Assembly: GCA_035048495.1 (NCBI GenBank)
Contig: CM068545.1
Coordinates: forward strand, 38,082,225-38,146,224
Reading direction: 5' to 3'
Origin: Euptelea pleiosperma
Lineage: Eukaryota > Streptophyta > Magnoliopsida > Ranunculales > Eupteleaceae
Length of the DNA stretch: 64,000 nucleotides
Part shown: piece after piece, positions 42,266 to 53,879 of the stretch
How positions within the stretch are numbered: the first letter of the stretch is position 1
Layout: each line of letters opens with the position of its first letter
The notes under the pieces: generated by a model
Database searches by the model: none
Told to the model about the DNA's origin: nothing
What the model saw: only the letters and a program-made list of their open reading frames with translations
Program-made: the position numbers and the translations under genes

Positions 42266-43126
42266 ACTATTTACCTGCAAATGATGACAAGAGATGTCGG
42301 GAGGAATACCTGGCATATCGCTGAATGACCATGCGAAAACGTCCATGTAAGATTTCAGAAAATCAGTATAGGATATCTTTTCTTCGATAAATAGACCAGC
42401 CCTGATAAAGGTACACTTTGGATCTTCCTCGCTATCGAGGTTGATCTGGTCAGTTTCCTCCACCGTGGGAATAGTTCCTCGCTCAAATTTAACATTTTCA
42501 TCTTCCCGGCTCGGCGCAGTCTGCTCCAGACTTACCAGGATGCGCTCTGATTGCTATTGCTCAGCAACCATAGATGAGGTTCCCTCTCCATGATGATCCT
42601 CTTGGCTTGGAACACTCTTTGGTCTGAGGGCAATAGCATAACATTTTGTCGAGATGACTTGATCTCCTTTAAGCTCCATGATCCCGTGATCAGTCGGGAA
42701 TCGGAACAATTGATGATATGTGGATGGTACGCCCTTTACCTCATGTATCCATCCTCTTCCCAAAATGCCATTGTAGGGGGATGGCGTATCTAGAACAAGA
42801 AATTCCACCTTAGACATGATCGGTCCCGTCTTTACCGGCAGAATTACCTTTCCAAGAGCATACTCTTTCTGGCCATTAAAACTGACCAGGGGAATATTGC
42901 TCTTGATAAGATCTGATGGGTTAAAACCCATCCTCCTGTAAGCTTTTGCAAACAAGATCTCGGCTGAGCTACCGGGATCTATCAGCAGACGCTTCACCTC
43001 ATAGTTGCCCACAGGCAAAGTGAGCACTAACGCATCCGAATGCTGATGATCCACTCCGACGAGATCTTTGTCAGAGAAGAAAATTGCTGCATCAGTGCTC
43101 TCCATCATTTCCACGGGGTCTGTCAT
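42266..43126 (-). pseudogene. Tat protease and linker
   Basis: A retropepsin-like domain: LPVGNYEVKRLLIDPGSSAE (D-P-G-S catalytic loop), LVSFNGQKEYALGKVILPV, YNGILGRGWIHEVKGVPST. This form, with D-P-G in place of D-T-G, occurs in plant Tat proteases. A stop (TAG) after MVAEQ at 42554 separates it from the linker FAWSFSDMPGIPPDISCH that leads into RT. Confidence 0.85.
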
Positions 43127-43329
43127 TCTAAGACCCGTTGATAGGTGCAGGATCTCGTTCAGGTGTTCAACCTTCCTGATTTTGATCTTGTCTTCTCTCT
43201 TCGTTTCTCCACGGGAGAGTTGTCATCCTCCCCCGTGGATAACGTCAATCACCAACCCGCGCTCTTGCTGTTTAACGGGATTCTTGTCTTTCTTGGGGAT
43301 CTGGGCTTCAGCTACTGCCCCAGTCGTGT

Positions 43330-44740
43330 AGGCAATAAACTACTACAAGTAGCCTTGGTTAATCAGATCCTCAATCTTGTGCCTCAGTGCCCATCATTTA
43401 TCTGTTATGTGCCCAGCTTATTGGTGGAAGGCACAGAACTTCATCGTATCTCTATCTCCCTTCAAGTCTGGCCTCATTGGTCTGGGATATTGGAGATATT
43501 TCTCATTTTTAATCAGATCAAAGATCTGACTGTGAGTCTTGTTCAATGCTGTAAAAATCCTCTTCTCCCGACGAGGATATTGACCAGCACTTCCCGACTT
43601 TTCTGGTTTCTTCTCGGGAATCTCTGCTGTCATTACCTCAGTAGCAACCTTCTGCTTTCCCTTAGAGGTTTTGCTGGACGCTGGAGCCTTCTTCACTTCA
43701 TTCACTGATACGACCACTCCTTGGCCACTTTGGAGTGTGTCATCTTCGAGTTTAGAATACTTTTCAACTCGAAGAAACAAGGCCTCCATACTTACCAGCC
43801 TGTTCTTGGTTAAGGACGTATATAGCACAGAACCTGTAGGCAATGCCTTCCGAAAGGCTATGACGGCATGTTTATCATCACAATCTTCCACTGTGGTCAT
43901 CAGAGTACAAAATCTTTTTGTAAAATCCCGCAATGTCTCCTTCTGATCACAGTGTATATTAAACAACACGTCAACGTCATTCTTGTGCAATCGGTTGCAT
44001 GAATAGCGAGTGATGAAGAGGGTGCTCAACTCGGTGAAATCAGTGGTTCAAGGAGCTATCTGGTTAAACCAGATGAGTGCATCATCACTCAAAGTAGAAG
44101 GGAACATTCTGCAAAGAAACTCGTCATGGAACTCCCACATCGTCATCACTTTTCTAAAGTGAAGTACATGGTTCACGGGATCTGTGGTTCCTGTGAATAT
44201 TGAAAATTTAGGATATGAGAAAGATTTGGGGGCACGATATCCCTGTATCTCCTCTGTAAAAGGAGAATCTCTGGGAGCTCTCGTCGCCATCGCCGTCATC
44301 TTATTAGCCAATGTTTATTTCTTTCCCATCATCTCAACTACCAGATCAGCAATCTGCTTCCTGGTTTCAGGTTGAATATGATCTGAGCTTCGTTGACAGG
44401 AAGACTCGGTCTTATGACGCTTCTCTGGAGGTGGGATTTGGGAATCCCCATGTCTACTTCGTGGATTCCGTAGGACAGATTCCTCTGAATTTGACCTGTC
44501 CGATCGGAAATAACTCTTCTGATGATGACTATGTTTGGCAGTGCCAGATATATTGCCACAAGTATGTTGAACTGTCATCCGCTGCTTCAGCTCTTCATTC
44601 TCTTCTCGCAACTGGGCAATCATCTTCTGCTGATTGTCCAGTTCTCTCGTCCTTCTGCCCTCCGTGATAGCATCTCTGAGATCGCTGGGAGGATTTCTCT
44701 CTCTTCCACTCCTAAGGCTAGTGCGTATGGTATCCACCAT
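43330..44740 (-). pseudogene. Tat gag
   Basis: Starts MVDTIRTSLRSGRERNPPSD at 44740, about 40 bp after the PBS. A short coiled coil follows (IAQLREENEELKQRM), then a TAA after EMMGKK. In the same frame the capsid-like part continues: FTGTTDPVNHVLHFRKVM, FPSTLSDDALIWFNQI, a TGA, then KETLRDFTKRFC. The C-terminal zinc-knuckle-like CAFHQ*AGHITDK* and YL** carry further stops. Order and motifs match plant gypsy gag; at least five nonsense codons disable it. Confidence 0.87.
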
Positions 44741-44780
44741 TGCTCGAATCGAATCTCTCTTAGAACGGAAAACTTCTCTT

Positions 44781-44800
44781 CGTTCCCACAGACGGCGCCA
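44781..44800 (-). promoter_or_regulatory. tRNA primer-binding site of the Tat element
   Basis: The minus strand reads TGGCGCCGTCTGTGGGAACG, five bases after the 5' LTR end. This PBS is characteristic of Tat-type gypsy elements and fixes the transcription direction as leftward. Confidence 0.92.
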
Positions 44801-44805
44801 AAAGA

Positions 44806-46322
44806 TGTGGGGGAAAAATATCTGATCTAACCCACACAATTTTCGAGGTCAGACGATTCGTATTTTGCTGATGATCGGATGACTCTGATGCTCCAGGATG
44901 AAAACTACTTTCTCCTTTGCGAAGGATAGGATGATCTCCAGATGATAAGCGGTTGTACCTATTGACAATTCTCCAACGCTCATGTCAACTTAGGAATGGT
45001 AACAGGATTCAGAAAAAATAGTAAAATGTTTCAGAGTTTAGGCTATCTGGATCTGGAGAGCAAGATCCTTTTCTCAGTTATGAGGGTCTCATATTTATAC
45101 CCTTAGAGCTGGCGTGACTCACCTTCGACATGTCCAGTCGTTATCAATCAGTGATGACTTGGACGGATTCTATTATAAAACAGAATCTTCTTGTTAGATC
45201 TTGACTTCTTTGATTCGGTTATACCGAAATAACTGAAGTGACACTGAGGTGGCATCCCTCGTGTCAGGTATTCGGACAAGGAGATGTCGAAATCGTGGTA
45301 GTTCAACTAGCTGCCATGTGGCCAATATTCATTGGTTAAGAAATTGATTGTGTTCAGAATACTTACCTCATACGTAGGAACCTGTAATATTATCGGGATA
45401 AGATTACGATTGATCCCATCACGTAAGTCATTTGACCTCATCTCATCTGACCTTGCCGGGGTAAAACAAAAATAGATCCCGTCAACTGTCGACCTTGTCG
45501 GGATATATGCATCCAGCAAGTCATATGACCTTGCCGGAATGAGATGAAAATAGATACCGTCAAGTAAGTCTGTCGACCTTGTTGGGATATATGCATCCAG
45601 CAAGTCATATGATCTTGCCGGGATGAGATGAAAATAGATACCGTCAAGTAAGTCTGTCGACCTTGTCGGGATATATGCATCCAGCAAGTCATATGACCTT
45701 GCCGGGATGAGATGAAAATAGATCCCGTCAAGTAAGTCTGTCGACCTTGTTGGATATATGCATCCAGCAAGTCATATGACCTTGCCGGGATGAGATGAAA
45801 ATAGATACTGTCAAGTAAGTCTATCGACCTTGTCGGGATATATGCATCCAGCAAGTCATATGACCTTGCCGGGATGAGATGGAAATAGATCCCGTCAAGT
45901 AAGTCTATTGACCTTGTCGGGATATATGCATCCAACCAGTCATATGATCTTGTCGGGAGGAGTTGAATATCAATCTCGCCAAGGAGATCAATAATTGATA
46001 TGTCGGGCAAGATTGAATACTTCCCGACATATTAAAGGTTGAAGCGTTAATGCGTTCTGTTAGCACTGCCTCAATATGCCGATCATTCCATCTTGGCACT
46101 TGGCACTTCCAATTAATGGAAGTTGTGTGACACAATGGGGCGGTTTATGGCTCCTGATGATGCCTTCGGCGCATTCATTCTTACGTGCTGTCTATCAACA
46201 CGCGTCATCTTTTCACGACCGCACGTGCCAAGCCAGTGACACGCGTCATCTTTCCACGATCGCACGTGCCAAGCTAGTGACACGCGTCAATATTTGACTT
46301 GCTGAAAAATATGACACCCACA
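44806..46322 (-). repeat. 5' LTR of the Tat element
   Basis: 1,517 bp; TATA at 45092-45099. Six ~84-bp tandem units (ATATGCATCC near 45506, 45590, 45674, 45757, 45841, 45925) versus about four in the other LTR. An extra ~40-bp CGCGTCATCTTTCCACGA duplication lies near the U3 end (46243-46285). These account for the 149-bp length difference. Confidence 0.95.
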
Positions 46323-49110
46323 TAAGCCAACCTAGATGTTTTAAGGCACTTTTAACAATATCGGGTTGAGAGCAAGTGACCATGCTATGGGTCACAGAGT
46401 TATTGGAAGGCTTAGTATCCATCCCAACGTCTATAGTAGGGGAGGGATGTTCTGAATCATTGCCAATAGCTGAACTGGTGATGGAGTGGTACGTGGCATA
46501 TGCAATGCTGTGGCTATAGGTGGTGAAGCAATGGTAACATGATATGGTGGCATCATGGCAGCACTAACATGAGGCAGTGCAGAATGGGAGGCATCACTTG
46601 CAAGTAATGTAGGTGTTCGCGTCATGGCCTAACTATGTGCAGAATGTATGGCAGTAATTAAGTAGTGGAAGTGCAGGCGTCATGCTAATAGGATTGTTAA
46701 TTGCATGATGCTCATCACGAGTGGGGAGATTTGCTACAACGTCACATGGGGTTATAGTTGTAGGTGATCCCATATTTGACATAGCAGCATGCACAAAGTC
46801 AGTCCGTGGGTCAATGGGTATCTCAACCTGATGAGGAAGTGGAGCACTACTCAAAGGAGAGGAAGAAGGTAGAGTAACTCCACCTGATAACCAATCATGA
46901 GAAGTTGTGATATCAACAATACCATCAAGAGGTGAAAAAAGTGAACCCAGAGTCTCTTGAATGGAAAGATATTCTCATTAAATACAACATGACGCGAAAC
47001 AATCCTAATCATGGGAGGATAAAAGCAACGATATCCCTTGAAATGATGAATATATCTCATGAAGATGCAAGGCAAAGACTTGGATCAAACTTCATCTTGG
47101 CATAATCGCGAAGATAGGGAAATCATCGGCATCCAAAAACTCAAAGAGATGTATCAGGTATTTTTTCAAAGAGAAGCTCAAAAGGGTTATGCATGTCAAG
47201 TACTCGAGAGGGACAGTGATTAATTAACCAAACCATCAAAGGATTCAACCAAAACCATTTGGGAACATTGCCATGGAAAAGTATCATAAGTCCGAGTTCA
47301 ATGACATTTCTAGGTTTGCGCTCTACTAAACCATTTTGTTTAGGTGTCCCAAGGTAAGACATTTGATGATGAATCACATTGTCAACAAAATAAGAAAGCA
47401 AGTGACCATCAAGAAATTCACCCCCACCATCACCAGAAAATTAGATTTTTGACGGAGAGGGAAGAACCAGGTGTATCGATAAAACTACATAATATCTGAA
47501 ACACTGATGAGATAAAACTAGTGCAAGTCCCTATAGATCAGAGTGAAATTTAACTAGAGGTCATCAAAAAATGTCTCAGATAATAAAAACGAAAGGTGAC
47601 ATGACTTTGTCATTTGACAATTACTACAAACTACCTCAAGTTTATTTGGTGAATGATAAGAGATCCACTTATTTTGGTGAAGAAAATCAACAACCTGCAT
47701 CTGTGGATGAACAAGTCGTTGATGCCAAATTTCTTTATTGGTGGATCGGAATCTAGTTGAGAAGAAAACCTTGTGCGTACGTGCTAGGTTGAAGTACGTA
47801 GAGATCACCACTCTTATGTCTTGATGCGATCACTGCTCGAGTTTCTCTATTCCTTATCACAAACCTGTCGAATGAGAATTCAAAGACATATGGACGGTTA
47901 AAAGTCATTTGGCTAACAGATAGGAGATTGTATATATTCTTCTTAATATCGGTTACAACTAACACATTATTTAATTTTAACTCCATGCTACCAACATCAA
48001 TGGATGTCGATCCCATATGTGTGATATTTAGAGATCACAATTACCAACCATGATTTTTTTCTAGGCCAACATAAGGAGAAATAGATTGTAACTTACCAGA
48101 ATTAAAAGTAATGTGTGCAGAGGCACCAGTATCTGAAAACCACCCAGAATCATGATTAAAATGGAGAGTCATGGCTGCCAACGCTTGAGGAATCTCATTA
48201 GGTTGGTAGGTCTAATTGAATCACTACCAACAACAAAGGGCAAAATGCTCGGGTTTCTTACAAATCTAGTAGACAACATATTTTTCACTATTGGATCGTG
48301 AATTGAAGAGTTCACGAGGTGTGGACGAAGCACCTTGTATGGTAAACCCACGACCTTTGGATAAAAAAGATCATGTAGGAGAATACGGATATCTTGAGTT
48401 GATGCCTTTATGTCCACCATTAATTATGTGGATGTTTCTTGTTACCAGTATCATTGCCATTGTGCCCTTGGGAACGTTGGCCAAAGAATGCAACATTGTG
48501 ATCAAGACTTAGCTAGGTATGAAGGTTCTTCATCGTTTCATGAGTAAGAAGAAGTGGCACCAATTCGGAACAAGGAGGAATCGGTGGTTTCAGCATAATA
48601 GTCACAAAAGACTCATAGCTTTGACCGAGTCCCTTAAGAAGGTCAAAGACCTTTCTATAATCATCAAGGGGTTTACCAATAGCAGATAAATCATCACAAA
48701 ATACCTTTGAATGAATGGCAGATAAATCATCACAAATACCTTTGAATGATCAATTATATTCTTGCATAAATGAATTACCTTTACGAAGAAATTATAATTG
48801 TCGAAGAAGACAAAACTCCATTTTTTGTGAACCTTGAGCAAAGTGGTTGAGGAGAGTAGCCCATACATTGGCTACGGTGTCAAGTCCGACCAGCAACCTA
48901 AGAATTTATTTAGACAATGTCCATGTGATCCATCCTCGTAGGAGACGATCTGAACGATGCCGTGTTGAATAATTAGGATTGTCGATCTCCTTCTTCTCAT
49001 TTGCATCTTCAGCAGATGAGATGGTGATATGACAATCAGGCATCGAAAATTCATCCTTGAGAAAGCCAATCATATCTTGACTCTCAATGAGTCCCCATTA
49101 TTTGGGTTTC
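46323..49110 (-). pseudogene. Ty1/copia gag-pol (upstream half), disrupted
   Basis: Minus strand, 5' to 3'. Gag from ~49090 (MIGFLKDEFSMPDC, NPNYSTRHRSDRLLRGWITW, LVGLDTVANVWATLLNHFAQ, GKPLDDYRKVFDLLKGLGQS). Protease-like LKLNNVLVVTDIKKNIYNL (47.95 kb). GAG-pre-integrase IWHQRLVHPQMQVVDFLHQN. Integrase YLGTPKQNGLVERKPRNVIE. Then HHFKGYRCFYPP, SRHVVFNENIFPF and a linker up to DIVKSALKHLGW at 46323, which continues as LTTMKEDLTSL at 33820 across the Tat element. Several frameshifts and stops; a ~37-bp direct duplication in gag (48678-48750). The gag form resembles the Ale/Retrofit group, but I hold that loosely. Confidence 0.9.
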
Positions 49111-50084
49111 CATAATAGAAAATTATTTTGGGTAAGCTCAATAGAAACAAAGTTTCCTACATTGAGAGTGGATGGTTGAAATTAGGGATTTTCCGCGTCG
49201 TTGGTTACGAAAACCCTAAAGTTCAACAATATTTGTAATTTCTCCGAATTAGTTCACTTAATCTGCAAATAAGCAGACTTGCACAGTGGCTCGTGTCGGA
49301 TATCGTCTGCACTCGGGATTAGTTAGCACAATAAGAAACAAGAATAATCAGAAATGATCAGAATAAATGGAAGGGTGAGAATGGTGGAGGTTGATTTAAA
49401 ATATACTTGAGATTGTTGTTAAAACTATTAGAATGAAAAAACATAAGAGAAACGAGAATGAAAAACACAACAAATGAAAACAACTTAAACTTGAATTTAA
49501 AACTTGTTCATTAAACTAAAAATAAATGCTTATAATGCTTGTTCAAATGCTTTACAACGGAAATAACATTAAACCAAATTAATCTAGAGAGCCATTAAAA
49601 TATTATCCTAGAAAGCATGTAAAGGTAGAGAGGGAAAGAAGATTGAGAAAGAAGGTAGGAAGGTTAGAGAGATGAATTAGAGAGAAGCTTACCATTGAAG
49701 AGGTAGATGGTGCAACTTTGATTGGATAGACCTCAATAGGATTGAGGATTGTAGCCTTTGATTGTGGTGAATGGAATGGGCAGCAAGGAGACGTTGCTGT
49801 TTGAAGCTTGCACCTCGAGGTGGAGGCGTTAATGGTGAGCTCGCCGGAGAAGAAGGGTGAAGAAAAAGAGGAAGAGAAGGGGGAGGGAACCAACCCAAGA
49901 AGGAGAGATCGTAGATCTCTAATAGACTTTTTTTTCCTTTTTGCTTGTTGTAAAAATGATGACCGTTGGATCTAGAGAGATCCAACGGTTGGGAATGGGT
50001 TAGTTAGATGAGAGAAAGAATGACTAGGATAGAGAGATATGGGGGAGAGAAGAATCGGTCAAGTGAAACCAATTCTCTCTTCTT

Positions 50085-50220
50085 GTTGCAAATGGGCATG
50101 GGCATGGGCATGTGCATGGGTCATGGTCATGGGCATGGGTCATGGGTATGGGTATGGGCATGGGCATGGGTCATGGGCATGGGTATGGGTCATGGGTCAT
50201 GGGCCTAGGTCATGGGCCAA
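50085..50220. repeat. ATGGGC/ATGGGT hexanucleotide microsatellite
   Basis: About twenty units of CATGGG, CATGGGT or CATGGGTAT over 130 bp, with GGTCATGG variants. The array is open in more than one frame (MGMGM-, GHGHG-type), giving spurious ORFs. Confidence 0.93.
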
Positions 50221-50269
50221 GATAGATAGAGAGAGAAATAGGAGAGAGGTGAGAGAAAAATATAAAAAT

Positions 50270-50360
50270 AAAAGTATTAGAGGGTCTTGAACCCTGGTCT
50301 TCTTTATTCTCTCTCATCCGCTTCACCAATTAGTCAAACTTATCATTTGATGTTAATTGG
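50270..50360 (-). other. tRNA-like A/B-box pair (possible SINE relic)
   Basis: On the minus strand TGACTAATTGGTGAAG (A-box-like) is followed by AGGGTTCAAGACCC (B-box-like) about 35 bases later. No A-tail or target duplication is identified, so this may be chance or a decayed SINE head. Confidence 0.28.
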
Positions 50361-50880
50361 TGTGGCCTTTAACACCTAAGTCCTACTTTTGGTCTCCAAC
50401 TATTATTCTCTCTCTTAGTCCTTGTTCCGATTCTACGATCTTCTAACTTTGCCCGTACGTGTCTTCTATCTTTTTATCCTAGCCTGTTGGCTCTTTAAGC
50501 TTTGATAGAAGTCTTTTGTGGTTGATTGTGGACCAGTAAGTCCTCGAGAATCGCCCGATAGGGTCTCTTGCAAATGAAAAAGCACGTAATGAGATTCAAC
50601 TAAAACGGCTTGATACTGGACTATCTGAAATGCGTATATTTCATGCAAATAGTCGATTTTTATCTAAAGAATGCGTTCTACACAATGGAAGAAACTCTTA
50701 CAAGGAAAAGTCGACGAAAAAATAAGTTTTACGTAGGAGAATGCGATAACGCTATAAGGATAATGGCTTAAAATAAGCACTTTTGAGCGAATATCAATGG
50801 TACGGGTAGGTGAGATTAGAAGAAGACGCCATTAGTAAGTTTGCAAAGAAAAAGATAGTATCTAGCTCTCAAAACCCAAT

Positions 50881-50896
50881 GTTAGGCTCTGATACG
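50881..50896 (-). promoter_or_regulatory. Copia-type primer-binding site
   Basis: The minus strand reads CGTATCAGAGCCTAAC, close to the TGGTATCAGAGC PBS (initiator methionine tRNA) of plant copia elements. It implies an LTR just to the right, roughly 50.91-51.05 kb, beginning TGACACACACCC; the short length is tentative. Confidence 0.5.
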
Positions 50897-51052
50897 ATTT
50901 AAACAATTGAGATTCTAGATAAATATCTCCAACTCGAAGGTGAGTCTCGTGAGAGCTGTATATGGTATTCCTTCATAGATGAGAGTTTCTTTAGTTTATT
51001 ATGATGAATGAGTTAGGTGTGTTTGGAACATATGCAAATTGGGTGTGTGTCA

Positions 51053-53480
51053 TGCCTCAAATTTTGGCACCCGAACCCGACCTGAACGCCTTCGGATCAG
51101 CTCGTTTACCCGAAATTCAGGGTGTGATAAAAATAAATAAAAAATTTCATTCTGAAATATCTTTTTAAATCATCACAATTCCTCATAAATCAAAACAAGA
51201 AACTTTTGTAAAGACCATTTTGTTAATTCAACCGTTTAATATATTTTTCAAATTAAAGTTTCGCAATTTAACGATACTGTACCAAAAATAAAGGTTCAAT
51301 TTATTTTTCACCAAAACTACTGGTTATGATCTTCTATAATTACCTATAATTTATATTAAACAATTTTTGTAAAAGGACTTAAGTCAAAACATTAATTTGA
51401 TAGTGTTTTGAGAAATATTTTTTGCGATTCGGTAGAGAACGACTACTTTTTGGTCAAAATTCAAATAACATCGAAAAATTATTTTATTCAAAGGTTTTGT
51501 TCTATAAATAAAGATGAACAACTTTAATAAATGAACTTTTGTTAAAACATGATGTTTTATAATTGTTTTGATTATTTTACAACTATCCGCAGTTTGTATA
51601 AGTGACCGGTAAAACTTAATTGGTTAATTATTTTGATTTAATCGTATAATTCAGGAGTCAATTTAAAATTAAATATAATAAGTGATATATGCATTTCATA
51701 GTACTCAAAATTTATGATTTTTCTATCAATAATATAGTATAGGTTTTATTTTAAAAATTGAAGAAAAAAATTAAAACAAAATTAGAAATTGTTAAAAATT
51801 CATAACTAATAACCAGTCAGTAAAATGGGTCTACAATACAGGTCCGATTGAGTTAAGTGACCAACCATATATTTCTAGAAAGCTGACTCGAAGCCCTACG
51901 TGTTTTGTGTTTGGCCAAAAGATATATCTCCATTGTATACAGGTCAAAAACCCAGTCAAAATTGATTAATATGTGCTATTTGTACATGATAGCAACTATA
52001 ATGTTAACTTGGTCGAGTTTCACAGAACATAAACTACCAAATTAAATTCTTAAAATATTCTGTAAAATATTAGAATCAGTTATAAAACAAACCCCTTTGA
52101 AATTGTATTATTTTAATATCGAGAAAATATTTGAAGAATATTCTCGTATTGGACATCGGGTAAATCCGAGTAACTAATTTTTTTGCAAGAATACCAAAAC
52201 GTGAATTAAACTAATCTCATTAATCTCAATATGAACAATTAGTTTAAAACTCTATATTATAATAAATTATCTTAAAATAATATACTAGATTCCTTCATCA
52301 AGTTTCTTCCATCATTCGGCTCAACTTCATCTAATGTGTTCTCTCACCAGGATCAACAAAACCTGAAATGGTCGTTGTAGGAGTGAGCCAAATGCTCACT
52401 ATATTTTTTTATCCCAAAACATGATTCAAACAATAAAGGATATACAGACATGTTCGCATAAATTAAATTGTCAAATACTAATATCATGGTTATAATGAAT
52501 GCATGAACAATTAATTAAAAGTAATACACAACCCACACAGGGGGGTCTCCGTTTTCACCCACATATGGGGGTCTTCCCAGGGTTTTCGGGTCTTTTACCC
52601 TGGAGAACTCACTCCCAACTTGCTTTATCGCTTCTAAATTGAAAATACAATGCATGCCTTAACAATTAAATAATTATTCACTGAAACGATAATATCCACA
52701 CAGGGGATCTCCAATACGAAATAAATAAAATCCACACATGCGATCTCTAATATAAAATCTGCTATCAATTATAGTTTAACAATAATTATATGCTTACGAA
52801 TCAATGACTTGTATTAAAAGAATTATGAGAAAGGTACCTACCTCAAACCTTTGTTGATCCTTTGGAAATGTTCACCAAGTCCAAGAATGATTAATAGAGG
52901 AGATGGGAGAAATTTGAGGTGAAAGTTCTCTTTAACAAGTGAGGTGGCTAAGTTTTGGTGTAGGAGCCTCTTAAATAAATTGTGTGAGTAGATTTAAGAA
53001 TAGGGTTTTTGTATAAATTTTTGGGAGATCAATTTTTAGCGATTAGATCTAAAGTTGATAAAGGGTTGAGATCAATTGGGTTTTTGGTTCATAATAGGGT
53101 TTAGGGATTTTGTTGAAAGAGTATTTCCCATCTTTTATGGAAATAAACTTCTATTTTATCTCAAATTAAAAGTAATTTTTGTAACTCTAAAATGGGTAAA
53201 TTTTACAACACACTAAAATGTTAATTTCAAGTTGGATATGGGTCAGAAATTGGCCCAAAGTCTATATATATAAACTGGGCTTTAATTAAGGTTATTTTTA
53301 GGCCTACAAGGTCTCTAAATTATCTAAAAGGCCCACCATACTAATTTTTATTCAAACAACATGCAACCAATCATTAATATTTAATATTTATTAACAAATT
53401 ATCATTAACATAATTAAAAATAATAATTTAAAATTTTAAAATATATTAAAAAATTTCAAGATAATATAGGTGTGCAAATA
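51053..53480 (-). repeat. Second Del/Tekay-type LTR (about 2.4 kb, minus)
   Basis: The minus strand ends ...CCAAAATTTGAGGCA at 51053. Long, AT-rich and non-coding, with the same layout as 24194-26360: a gene-leader-like segment (52.83-53.25 kb) with GGAGAAATTTGAGG, CTATATATATA and GGGCTTTAATT/GGCCC, then an AT-rich end. A CACACAGGGG(G)ATCTCC repeat lies at 52.54-52.75 kb. No pol sequence adjoins it, so it may be a solo LTR. The right boundary near 53.48 kb is approximate. Confidence 0.5.
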
Positions 53481-53879
53481 GGTTTACGCGTGCAATTATT
53501 TCCCATGCATGCTTGGAACACGTGTAATCGACGATTTGCACATTCACACGAGCAAATGAATGCTCGCCCTCTTTAGCAATTAAAAACCTATCTCACCCTT
53601 TAAGCAATCATTTACACAACCTCCTTGTGCAAACGATTTGCATAAGGTACAAAATCCAAAAATTTCTCAAATCAAGCCCTATCGTTCCCAAAATAATATA
53701 AATAATGGAGAGTGGTATTAAAATTCAAAATTTCAAATTTTAAATTTTATAAAAGAGAAAAATGAAAAAAAATAACGAAAAAATGATGGCACTTTTTTCA
53801 CAAATTTTTTTCAAAAAATAATGGTCGTTATTTTTGGTTATAACATAAAATAAGGGCCTTTATTTTATGACCATTTTAA

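Larger units (their letters stand above)
33821..46322 (-). mobile_element. Complete Tat-lineage Ty3/gypsy retrotransposon (12.5 kb)
   Basis: Both LTRs (33821-35188 and 44806-46322) are in the same orientation with TGTGGG...CCCACA ends. The element is flanked by TAAGC (33816-33820 and 46323-46327), a 5-bp duplication. In element orientation (minus): 5' LTR, PBS, gag, protease, RT, two RNase H domains, integrase, a 142-bp tandem array, an antisense ORF, PPT, 3' LTR. A second RNase H after RT and an extra ORF downstream of integrase, often antisense, are described for plant Tat (Ogre/Retand/Tat) elements. Stops and deletions in gag and pol make it non-autonomous. The LTRs differ at about 24 of 510 non-repeat positions counted by eye. 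Confidence 0.95.
49111..50880. other. Copia leader region or later insertions, non-coding
   Basis: Between copia gag and the PBS-like site at 50.89 kb there are ~1.8 kb, longer than a usual leader, so other DNA is probably inserted. 50.46-50.85 kb keeps an open-looking minus-strand frame starting MASSSNLTYPYH with several stops that I cannot assign. The ORFs at 49603-49985 are low-complexity. Confidence 0.3.

Noticed and set aside
43145..43708. Plus-strand 187-codon ORF in the gag region
   Set aside because: Antisense shadow of Tat gag; lacks domains. The recognisable protein is on the minus strand.
49603..49985. Overlapping ~97-codon minus-strand ORFs
   Set aside because: Serine/proline-rich low-complexity frames in a purine-rich leader region; no family match and no conserved start.
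50008..50290. MGMGM/GHGHG-rich ORFs
   Set aside because: Translation of the ATGGGC microsatellite in different frames.
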